In this document: piece after piece, positions 1-6,553 of the stretch
Layout: each line of letters starts with the position of its first letter
How positions within the stretch are numbered: the first letter of the stretch is position 1
NCBI GenBank assembly: GCA_021820165.1
Contig: JAKADW010000022.1
Location: 1 to 12,149 of the forward strand
Origin: Bacillota bacterium
Lineage (GTDB): Bacteria > Bacillota_E > Sulfobacillia > Sulfobacillales > Sulfobacillaceae
DNA length: 12,149 bases
Reading direction: 5' to 3'
Position numbers and translations under genes: made by a program
The notes under the pieces: generated by a model
The model's database searches: none
Told to the model about the DNA's origin: nothing
Seen by the model: only the letters and a program-made list of their open reading frames with translations

Positions 1-1
1 T

Positions 2-712
2 ATTCTGACGACGGAAAATGCGGCCTATGGGTATCATAAAATCACATGGGTTTTGCGACGACGCTATCATCTACAGATTCGTGTCAAAAAGGTGTATCGC
101 CTCCTTCGACAGTGGCCCTGATTATGGCCTCAGCGAAAACGCCGCATCCGGCATCCGCGCCGGCTGGCGCGGAACCGCATCATTACGGCTCCCAATCAGC
201 TCTGGCAAACGGACATTACCTATGTGTATATTGCGGGTGAGGATCGGTTTTTATATCTCCAAGCCATTATCGATGTGTGTGACCGCATGATTATTGCTTA
301 CCACATGGGACTCCATTGTCAGGCGACGGATGTTGTGCGAACCTTAAAACACGCGGTGATCCAGCGTCAATCGGAATGGCAGACGCCTCCCGTTCTGCGG
401 ACCGACAATGGCCCCCAGTTTATCGCCGAGGCATTCGAAACGGCTTGTGCCACCTATGGTCTGGAACATGAACGCATTCCGGTGGCCACGCCGAATAAAA
501 ACGCCTTTATTGAGTCGTGGCATGCTCAGTTGGAGCGCGAGTGTCTCACTCAAGAATTTGCCACATATGGCGAGGCCTATGCGGCGATAACACGATGGAT
601 TGCCTTTTATAACCAAGATCGGCTGCATGGGAGCCTAGAATTTTGGTCCCCGGCGACGATGCGACAACGAGTCGCTGGAGGGCAAGCGACCTGGATGCCC
701 GTCAAAGTGTAG
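2..712 (+). pseudogene. IS3-family transposase orfB, interrupted by an in-frame TGA; 5' end outside the window
   Basis: This reading frame encodes the DDE integrase/transposase of an IS3-family element, the enzyme that cuts and joins the IS ends. It is open from the left edge and starts with the HTH_21-type stretch YGYHKITWVLRRRYH, followed by KKVYRLLRQWP. A TGA at 119-121 then breaks it. Past that codon the same frame resumes with a basic linker (PQRKRRIRHPRR) and the catalytic core. The first Asp is in WQTDITY (212-214), the second in RTDNGPQF (404-406) and the Glu in FIESWH (512-514). The last two are 35 residues apart, the classic DD(35)E spacing. A GTG at 224 is the first start-like codon visible after the break, but it lies beyond the first catalytic Asp, so a restart there would be inactive. 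The frame is unchanged on both sides of the TGA, so a single substitution is the simplest explanation. The partner orfA would lie left of the window. Confidence is high for the family and good for inactivation. Confidence 0.9.
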
Positions 713-747
713 AAAAGCTAGCGACTTTTGCACTGGGGGACAGGGGC
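713..747 (+). mobile_element. Probable right end of the IS3-family element
   Basis: Directly after the transposase stop codon there are about 30 non-coding bases ending in GGGGGACA at 735-742. Read from outside, the end starts TGTCCCCCAGTGCAAAAG, which has the terminal 5'-TG typical of IS3-family ends. The left end is outside the window, so the match between the two ends cannot be checked and the exact boundary (742 or 747) is inferred. Confidence 0.45.
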
Positions 748-777
748 GAGGTGACGCCCTGGCCCCTGTCCCCCAGT
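732..777. repeat. 16-bp perfect inverted repeat with a 14-base spacer
   Basis: Arms 732-747 and 762-777 are exact reverse complements (ACTGGGGGACAGGGGC and its complement), separated by 748-761. The arms are very G/C-rich and could form a stable hairpin. No T-run follows on either strand, so this does not look like an intrinsic terminator. It lies exactly between the IS3-type orfB and the broken IS256-type gene, which fits two IS ends of the same kind facing each other. A second small perfect stem (CAGCCC, loop GTA, GGGCTG) follows at 780-794. Confidence 0.8.
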
Positions 778-855
778 CCCAGCCCGTAGGGCTGATAGGA
801 TGTCCCAATGCGTATCCGCGTGAAAGAGATCGCAAATGTCCAAATTTGGGGGGCG

Positions 856-1286
856 GAATCGAAACCTTTCGCGAGGTCCGACACCGTGGACTTCGAAAAC
901 GCGGTGCCACACAGCTCTTCGGTAATCCGCCGAATTTTGCGGGTCGACACCCCATTCACCACCATTTCCATCAACGTTAACACCAGCGCTTTTTCGTGCC
1001 GTTGGTAGCGGTCAAAGAGCGTCGGACTAAACTCGCCGTCCCGCGTCCGCGGGACCTCTAGCGTCACCGTGCCGACGCGCGTCGTGAGGTGCCGACTCCG
1101 CGACCCATTACGATATCCGCGCCGCTCTTCGGTCCGTTCATACCGGTTGGCCTGAAGATGTTCCGTCACTTCCGCTTCCAACACCTGATTGAGGACCTGT
1201 TGTAATAAGAGAGCCAAGGCGTTGTCTTTTTATCCCATAAGGGCTTGGATTGTTTGATCATCCAGTGTAATCTGATGGTGAGCCAT
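856..1286 (-). pseudogene. IS256-family (mutator) transposase, N-terminal fragment with nonsense codon
   Basis: This is the N-terminal part of an IS256-family transposase. The natural start is the ATG at 1286, eight bases after a perfect AGGAGG (1295-1300). It reads MAHHQITLDDQTIQALMG and then meets TAA at 1232-1230. The frame resumes as KDNALALLLQQVLNQVLEAE and continues with family-typical segments: RRGYRNGSRSRHLTTRVG, then VPRTRDGEFSPTLFDRYQR, then the helix-turn-helix-like GVSTRKIRRITEELCG and FSKSTVSDLAKGF. Family-like sequence stops at about residue 144, near position 856. The open frame runs on to 702, but that tail (FAISFTRIRIG and onward) is read through the inverted-repeat region and does not resemble a transposase. 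The whole catalytic domain (DDE) is missing. A TTG at 1217 gives an apparent start but has no SD. The copy is therefore broken twice: by a stop at codon 19 and by loss of the C-terminal two thirds. Confidence 0.88.
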
Positions 1287-1351
1287 TGTGTCATCCTCCT
1301 AAGATTTGTGAGTTGTCTCGCTTTCAAATCTACCAAGGAAACGCAATGGCT

Positions 1352-1395
1352 TTGAAATTTTTAAGCCCTTTTACACACAATATCGGACTCTACTC
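1352..1395 (-). mobile_element. Probable terminal repeat region of the IS256-type remnant
   Basis: Upstream of the transposase start (to its right on the plus strand) the sequence reads TTTTACACACAATATCGGAC. A TTTACACA-type motif is, as far as I recall, common at IS256-family ends. Permease coding sequence begins immediately beyond it, at about 1396, so the IS boundary should lie near 1390-1396. The opposite end was lost with the 3' part of the gene, so neither the terminal-repeat match nor the target duplication can be confirmed. Confidence 0.45.
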
Positions 1396-1765
1396 ATTGA
1401 TTTGAATATGACAGCGATAGCTGCCTACACCGGAAAATTATTACCCATGACATTTGTGTTTGCAGCCATTGCCTTTGGTTTCTCGCTCATCATTTTGATA
1501 ACATTTTCCAATCACGTTGTTTCCGCCGGAGGCTTTTATGGCTATGTATCAGCAGGGTTAGGTCCCTTATGGGGGGCACGGGCGGATTGGTTAATGGTAT
1601 TAACTTATTGGTGTCAATTTTTCTCTCCTATTCATGGGAGCAGTTTTAATCCCGCAAACGGTAAGTTATGTTTTTGGACTGTCTGAACCAAAATGGGTTT
1701 GGATTCCGTTAGTTATTATGATTGAAATGATGGTATGGTTTATGGCATATCGGGGCATCAAACTC
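1396..1765 (+). pseudogene. APC-superfamily amino acid permease fragment, both ends lost and frameshifted
   Basis: This is an internal piece of a membrane permease of the amino acid-polyamine-organocation type. Frame 1 reads TAIAAYTGKLLP, then a hydrophobic helix (MTFVFAAIAFGFSLIILITF), then SAGGFYGYVSAGLGPLWG, a segment typical of this superfamily (SAGG-x-Y and LG-xx-WG). After VLTYWCQ the sense continues in frame 2 as SLLFMGAVLIP, VSYVFGLSEPKWVWIP and a second hydrophobic helix ending MAYRGIKL. The shift falls at a run of five T (1618-1622); removing one T restores YWCQFSLLFMGAVLIP. About 35 N-terminal residues and most of the 10-12 helices of a full permease are absent. The left edge abuts the IS256-type end. 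The right edge (about 1757-1765) runs directly into the C-terminus of a second IS256-type remnant on the other strand. The fragment cannot make a working transporter. Confidence 0.8.
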
Positions 1766-2440
1766 CCCAATTACGAATCCGTTTATGAATCCGTATGGTC
1801 CATGTGCGGATGGCGTCACATGTGGTCCAATACAACATTGTGACAAGTGCATCGTAGGACGGGAACCGGGTTTGGCTCTGACTGTGAAATCCTTGTGGTA
1901 TGCATGATTTTCGATAAGGTCGGCGGCTATTGAAAGAACGTGAGCAACTCAGTCCCATATGCTCATTAACGCGCCACCATCGGGAATTTCTTCCCCCGTG
2001 GTGCCGCTAAGGTGTCCATTGCCGGTTGCTCATCCACTTCGGCATTGGCTTGATAGATGAAGCTTTAAATCCGCCGAGGTCGCCGAATAATCTTTGCGCG
2101 CCACGTACTTTAGCGAATTCCGGGCTTCGTTGGACGATGCACTTCGAGATGTCCAATTTCCAGACGGCGCAGGTAATCGCCTCACTGAATTCCGTGAGGT
2201 TGTTCACAGTCACCCCAAGGGTGTCCTGGATGCCTGCATTTTCAGTTTCCATGAGGACGCTCAGCCAAAACTTTGCCGATTCAACGTTGGAGAGGTCGCG
2301 AAGTTAACCCACGGGCATAGATAGCCACGATTTGGTCATCCGCAACCACGGCTTTGAGCGTATCCTGGACGGTTTGAGCGGGCTTCAGTTGGTTGGCGGC
2401 AATGAACGGCTCGATTTTGTTCCGGTTTGAGTAGGAACAT
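1759..2440 (-). pseudogene. Second IS256-family transposase remnant, several frameshifts and an internal deletion
   Basis: This is a decayed mutator-type transposase. It starts at the ATG at 2440 after AAGGAGG (2449-2455) with MFLLKPEQNRA. One frameshift leads to IAANQLKPAQTVQDTLK and DDQIVAIYARGLTSR; the latter resembles the part of the family just before the catalytic domain. Another shift, together with loss of roughly 100 residues, leads to ESAKFWLSVLMETENAGIQD, the family's N-E-G-A-K-F-W segment. The usual Asp-Gly of the D-G-L-x-G-F catalytic motif reads Asn-Asn here (VTVNNLTEF). Later pieces in other frames are DLKAIYQ-like sequence around 2030-2070, TELLTFFQ with a stop near 1935-1960, and the C-terminal FPSYDALVTMLYWTT and IRNWG ending near 1765. 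No active protein can be made. It differs in sequence from the IS256-type fragment at 856-1286, so it is probably a different member of the family. Confidence 0.8.
1771..1794. repeat. 12-bp tandem duplication inside the IS256 remnant
   Basis: TTACGAATCCGT (1771-1782) is followed directly by TTATGAATCCGT (1783-1794), with one mismatch. On the minus strand this gives IRIHKRIRNWG where family members have a single R-I-R-N-W segment. It therefore looks like a four-codon slippage duplication near the transposase C-terminus. Confidence 0.75.
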
Positions 2441-2460
2441 AGTGTCTACCTCCTTGATGG

Positions 2461-3032
2461 AAATGCAATCGTCTCACCACACTATGCCTCTGTCGGATTT
2501 GCCTCAGCGGGAGTCGCTTACGCTCTCTAAACCAAATCGGCATTGATATGACCAGTCTACGGAGAATAGTCGATATCCGAGGCTGGATTCTTTATTGCGT
2601 GATTATCTGGCAAGCAAATAGTGTGCTTACAACACAGGGTTACTTCGTGAACGGTCTAGGGAACAATTGGAGGATTCAAATGCGCAATGTACCGTTGCAA
2701 TATAAACCCATCATTACTAACAGTTTGAACAATGACGTACCTACACAGCAATTGCACAATACATTCGTACTCCCTTGTCATGTTAATATATCCCTCGAAT
2801 ACCATGAATGCGGACCGTTATTTAATGGTATTTGCGAGTGTAGCGGACTAACCACAGCATAATATTTGTACTATTGGTGTTTTGCAAATCTTATTCGGCA
2901 ATTAAAATCAATCAGCTACAAAATATAGTAACTTAGATCTTTCCGCGGCTAGGTGTAAGGAATCAATTGATAGTGGACTGAAATGCTCGTTACCGCGCAT
3001 CATGATTGTTATCTGTTTTTTCTTGAAAGGAT
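2461..3032. other. Non-coding stretch between the IS remnant and the regulator gene
   Basis: I see no supported gene here. A 104-codon plus-strand frame (2548-2862) starts without an SD and has no recognisable segment. The composition becomes AT-rich from about 2690, as expected for the upstream region of the rpiR-like gene. The promoter of that gene should lie in 2860-3020, but I could not pick a convincing -35/-10 pair. The right-hand terminal repeat of the IS256 remnant should be near 2460-2540 and was not identified. Confidence 0.5.
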
Positions 3033-3041
3033 GTGTGTTTC

Positions 3042-3899
3042 TTGGTGGTTAAAACGTTGGACATTATCCAAAATGAACTACTTTCCTTGTTGCATAATTT
3101 ATCACCGGCACTTCAGCGTGTTGCCCGCTGGCTAGCAACAAACTTACCTGAAGCGGCATGGAGAAATGCTGCAGAAATCGCGCGGCTTGCCAACACTAGC
3201 GAGTCCGCCGTAGTACGCTGCGTGCAAGCAATAGGATATGATGGCTTTTTGGACTTTCAGTCGGCGGTACGAGAGAGTCTTCCGCCCAGTTCACTGGTTT
3301 GGCGTGCTACACGATCTGGAACCTTTCATCCTCGAAATAGTATTACCGAGATTTTGGAAAGTGAACAGAATTTGATTCAAAGACTCCGCGATATGGACTG
3401 GGACCCAATACACGATCTTGCGGCCAAGTTAAGTCAGCACCGACGGATTTACATATCAGCACATCTAATGACAATCCCCATGGCATCACATTTAGCTTTG
3501 CATCTGCATCTCATTCTTCCTGAGGTGACGTTTATTTCCTCCGATGACCCACACCTTGGATTAATCCTAAAGTCTCTAACTTCTGACGATCTCTTTCTCG
3601 TCCTGACCTTCCCACGATACTCTCAAATTTCCCTAGACATCCTCGAATTCCTTTGCGTCCACGATACATGCACAACCGCCTTAATCACTGATATCTCAGG
3701 CCCTAAATTAACACAATCTCCTGATATATTATTACAACTCCCGATGGTTCAAGAATCATTCTTTCCGTCAGGTACCGCCATTATGATTTTGACACAAATC
3801 CTTGTCCGACTCATACGTGATGCCAATTCGGAAGCTACCCTTCGCCATTTAAAAATGGTGGATTCGATTTGGTCTAGCTTTAAATATTTTAGTCATTAG
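3042..3899 (+). CDS. RpiR-family transcriptional regulator (HTH_6 plus SIS domain)
   Basis: This is a DNA-binding regulator of about 285 residues, the usual length for the family. Residues 1-80 form the RpiR helix-turn-helix domain: LSPALQRVARWL, NAAEIARLANTSESAVVRC and IGYDGFLDFQ match the family's A-E-I-A... S-x-x-x-V-x-R... G-Y-x-G-F pattern. Residues from about 115 to 255 form an SIS-type domain (RIYISAHLM, DDLFLVLTFPRYS, TALITDISG). The usual glycine/serine-rich phosphosugar loop near RIYI is replaced by SAHLMTIPMAS, so the ligand may not be a sugar phosphate. The frame opens at GTG 3033, but AAAGGA at 3026-3031 is better placed for the TTG at 3042 (10 bases) or the GTG at 3045, so I chose 3042. 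The gene ends about 100 bases before the peptide-transport genes on the same strand, which suggests that it controls them. Family assignment is firm; ligand and direction of control are unknown. Confidence 0.88.
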   Translation: MVVKTLDIIQNELLSLLHNLSPALQRVARWLATNLPEAAWRNAAEIARLANTSESAVVRCVQAIGYDGFLDFQSAVRESLPPSSLVWRATRSGTFHPRNSITEILESEQNLIQRLRDMDWDPIHDLAAKLSQHRRIYISAHLMTIPMASHLALHLHLILPEVTFISSDDPHLGLILKSLTSDDLFLVLTFPRYSQISLDILEFLCVHDTCTTALITDISGPKLTQSPDILLQLPMVQESFFPSGTAIMILTQILVRLIRDANSEATLRHLKMVDSIWSSFKYFSH

Positions 3900-4003
3900 C
3901 CCAAAACACGAATTTTTTATTTCATATTGACTGACATTGAAGGAATTTTTTCAGGGATGTCGAATTGAGAATATTAACATTATGGTCTACGGAGGGATGC
4001 GCG
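3900..4003 (+). promoter_or_regulatory. Regulator-to-transporter intergenic region, candidate control site
   Basis: This gap separates the regulator gene from the transport operon. It contains a direct repeat GAATTTTTT (3910-3918 and 3943-3951, 33 bases apart), a TTGACT that could be a -35 box (3927-3932) but has no good -10 partner at 16-18 bases, and inverted TTCA/TGAA half-sites (3921-3924 and 3938-3941). There is no terminator hairpin after the regulator stop, so transcription could run through from the regulator. GGAGGG at 3991-3996 is the SD of the next gene. Confidence 0.3.
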
Positions 4004-5605
4004 ATGCCGAAAATAAAGTCAATCATAGTCCTACTGTCGACTGGATTACTCACGTTAAGTCTATCCGGGTGTGGATCGCACCAATCCGCAACGACATCAA
4101 ACAGTTCTATTAATACGATCACCATCGCGGAACCTGATACTCCCGATACTTTAGATCCCCAGAAGACCGGTGCCGCAATCACGGCAACGATTTTGAGTTA
4201 TGTCGGTAACACGCTGGTCACTGTGGATCCCTGGACCAAGCAAGTCGAGCCGGACCTAGCTAAACGATGGACAGTCAGTTCCAATGGATTAGTTTACACA
4301 TTTTTTCTTCGACACCATGTTACCTTTCAAGACGGAACGCCTTTTAACGCGCAAGCCATGGCATATACGCTAAACCGGGCGATGAATCCTGCTACCCACG
4401 GTAATATTGCCACAGCCCTTTTACAACCGGTATCAAGTATCAAGGTGCTCGGCCCATATACCTTACAAATTACTTTAAAGCATCCCTATGCTCCGTTTCT
4501 ATCGGTAGCCCTGTCATCTCCTGATCTAATGGCAATTAGCCCAACAGCAGTAAAGAAAGAAGGAGCCGAATTCGCTCAAAAACCTATCGGTACTGGTCCC
4601 CTGGAGGTTGAACAATATATCCCTGGGAAGTCTCTAACGCTGGTGCGAAATCCCCATTATGACTGGGCTCCACCATTTTTCACCAATCATGGTCCGGTCA
4701 AATTTCAAAAACTGATCTTTGACTTTTTATCATCGAGTTCAACAGTTGTGGCAGGTCTCAAAACAGGTGAAATTTCTGTTGCTGGAGTCCCTTATCAACA
4801 ACTTGCGGGGTTCGAGCACAATGCGGCTTTTCGCATTCAAAGTTCCCTCCGGGATGGACTAGGTATGTTTCTCGTCATGAATTTCAAAAATCCCGCACTA
4901 CAAAATTTAGCGGTTCGAAAGGCCATTAATTATGCCATTAACCGGCACGAAATCGTTAAGTTGGCCCTAGACGGGGCAGGACAGCCCGCTTACAGTCCCC
5001 TACCTTCTACCATCTTCGGTTATGACCCCAAATCCCCGTCATTCGGCTATCACTACCACCCGAATAAAGCTAAACAACTGCTTACACAAGCCGGATTTGT
5101 CATGGGACCCAATGGCTATCGGCAAAAAGGCAACCTTGCGTTAAATTTTAGCCTATACAGCTCTCCGATTACGGGCTGGTCATCAGCCGCGCAGATCATC
5201 CAACAAAACCTCCAAGCCGTCGGGATTAAAACGACAATCCATAACATGGATATAGGCACCCTCATTACTGATATGGAGAAAGGTCAACAAGATTTAGGCA
5301 TTATGGGTTACACCTATACCGATCCAGACGTTTTATATCTCTTCTTTGATTCGCACGAATTAAATGGCGGCCTGAACATGAGCCAATACAGCAATCCGTA
5401 CTTGGATAAGCTTCTGACAGAAGGACGCGAAGCCACGAATCCTACGCAGCGCGCCCAAATTTATCATAAGATACAGCGGTTTATGGTACAGCAAGCCGTC
5501 ATCGCACCTATTTACAACGAAGTCAATTATACGGTGTATAGCAGCAAAATTCATGGATTACAAATTGCACCCGGATCGATTATAGAAGTCCAAGACGTTC
5601 AATAA
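4004..5605 (+). CDS. ABC transporter substrate-binding lipoprotein, family 5 (oligo/dipeptide type)
   Basis: This is the extracellular capture subunit of a peptide-type ABC importer, tethered to the membrane outside the cell. The ATG at 4004 follows GGAGGG by seven bases. The open frame extends 13 codons further up, without an SD, so 4004 is preferred and gives 533 aa. Residues 1-22 form a signal peptide (KSIIVLLSTGLLTLSLSG) ending in a lipobox L-S-G-C with Cys23 as the lipidation site, followed by a Ser/Thr/Asn-rich linker. The SBP_bac_5 domain begins at about residue 38 (ITIAEPDTPDTLDPQ). The family signature is at about 85-114 (LAKRWTVSSNGLVYTF, VTFQDGTPFNAQ), with later conserved pieces GTGPLEVEQYIPGKSLTLVR, VRKAINYAINRHEIV and the C-terminal YHKIQRFMVQQAVIAPIYNE. 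It leads the gene set, 25 bases ahead of the first permease. The family also carries nickel, heme, sugars and muropeptides; the peptide assignment rests partly on the peptidase gene downstream. Confidence 0.93.
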   Translation: MPKIKSIIVLLSTGLLTLSLSGCGSHQSATTSNSSINTITIAEPDTPDTLDPQKTGAAITATILSYVGNTLVTVDPWTKQVEPDLAKRWTVSSNGLVYTFFLRHHVTFQDGTPFNAQAMAYTLNRAMNPATHGNIATALLQPVSSIKVLGPYTLQITLKHPYAPFLSVALSSPDLMAISPTAVKKEGAEFAQKPIGTGPLEVEQYIPGKSLTLVRNPHYDWAPPFFTNHGPVKFQKLIFDFLSSSSTVVAGLKTGEISVAGVPYQQLAGFEHNAAFRIQSSLRDGLGMFLVMNFKNPALQNLAVRKAINYAINRHEIVKLALDGAGQPAYSPLPSTIFGYDPKSPSFGYHYHPNKAKQLLTQAGFVMGPNGYRQKGNLALNFSLYSSPITGWSSAAQIIQQNLQAVGIKTTIHNMDIGTLITDMEKGQQDLGIMGYTYTDPDVLYLFFDSHELNGGLNMSQYSNPYLDKLLTEGREATNPTQRAQIYHKIQRFMVQQAVIAPIYNEVNYTVYSSKIHGLQIAPGSIIEVQDVQ

Positions 5606-5630
5606 GTAACCAGACAGAACGGAGGAATTT

Positions 5631-6551
5631 ATGCTCACATTCATCATCCGACGAGTGATTGCATCGATTCCCGTCATGTTGGGTGTTACGATGATTGTAT
5701 TCCTAATTCTTCGGCTCATTCCGGGCAATCCTGTGATTTTGTCCCTCGGCACTAACGCCACTCCCCAATCCGTTCATTTTCTGGAAAATCAGTTAGGGCT
5801 TAACAAGCCCCTATGGCAACAATATGTCACGTACATTACCGGGCTAGTTCACGGAAATCTCGGACTCAGTATGCAGTCCGGACAACCCGTCAGCACTTTA
5901 TTGTCTGGACGATTGGCCGCAACCCTACAACTAGCATTTGCCGCGTTTATCGTAGCCGTCATCTCCGGATTTTCGGGCGGATTGATAGCATCGCGGTTTC
6001 ACAAAACCGTGATTGATCATGTGGTTATGATTATGGCTACCATCTTATTGGCCACTCCTCAATTTTGGTTAGGGATTCTTCTCATCATGGTGTTTGCCTT
6101 AGAATTAGGCTGGTTTCCCGTTTTTGGTTATGGCGGATTATCCCATTTGGTGTTGCCAGCCCTTTCGGTGGGACTGATTGCCGGAGCCGTGAATGTGCGG
6201 ATTATTAAAAACGAAATGATGGCAATTATGCACCATGATTATATTCGCACCGCACAAGCCAAAGGCGCTTCCGCCGGACGAATTTTGATGGCTCATGCCT
6301 TACGGAATGCCTTACTGCCCACCATTACCATTCTAGGATTACAATTAGGTTACCTCTTAAGTGGCACCGTCATCGTAGAGCAGTTGTTCGGCTGGCCAGG
6401 ACTAGGTTCGTTACTCATTTCGGCTATTCAGTCTCGGGACTACACTCTGGTCCAAGGAGGCGTTCTGTACTTGTCCCTTATTTTTATCATCGTAAACTTG
6501 TTAGTCGATATTTTATACGCGATAATTGATCCACGTGTGAGGTATTCCTGA
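5631..6551 (+). CDS. ABC transporter permease, DppB/OppB type
   Basis: This is the first inner-membrane subunit of the importer; with the next gene product it forms the channel. The ATG at 5631 follows GGAGG (5621-5625) by five bases. The protein has 306 aa, normal for the family. It begins with the typical IIRRVIASIPVMLGVTMIVF helix and LRLIPGNPV, followed by LGLNKPLWQQYVTYITGLVHGNLG, a DppB/OppB hallmark. About six hydrophobic helices are visible (near residues 9-30, 100-122, 134-160, 172-190, 230-255 and 278-298). The ATPase-contacting EAA loop is DYIRTAQAKGASAGRILMAH, starting at Asp203. The C-terminus is the family-typical IDPRVRYS. Only two bases separate its stop from the next start, so the two are almost certainly co-expressed. 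Confidence 0.94.
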   Translation: MLTFIIRRVIASIPVMLGVTMIVFLILRLIPGNPVILSLGTNATPQSVHFLENQLGLNKPLWQQYVTYITGLVHGNLGLSMQSGQPVSTLLSGRLAATLQLAFAAFIVAVISGFSGGLIASRFHKTVIDHVVMIMATILLATPQFWLGILLIMVFALELGWFPVFGYGGLSHLVLPALSVGLIAGAVNVRIIKNEMMAIMHHDYIRTAQAKGASAGRILMAHALRNALLPTITILGLQLGYLLSGTVIVEQLFGWPGLGSLLISAIQSRDYTLVQGGVLYLSLIFIIVNLLVDILYAIIDPRVRYS

Positions 6552-6553
6552 TT

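Noticed and set aside
119..121. TGA as a selenocysteine or programmed readthrough codon
   Set aside because: IS3 orfB proteins are not known to use either, and the surrounding remnants are all decaying; a nonsense mutation is simpler.
702..855. C-terminal ~50 residues of the open frame covering the IS256-type fragment
   Set aside because: Family similarity ends near 856. The rest is read through the inverted-repeat region and is an accident of the frame.
2180..2199. Inverted repeat CCTCAC / GTGAGG with an 8-base loop
   Set aside because: It lies inside transposase coding sequence, is short, and has no T-run or flanking gene boundary.
2548..2862. 104-codon open frame on the plus strand
   Set aside because: It has no SD, no recognisable motif and lies in AT-rich sequence upstream of the regulator gene; chance explains it.
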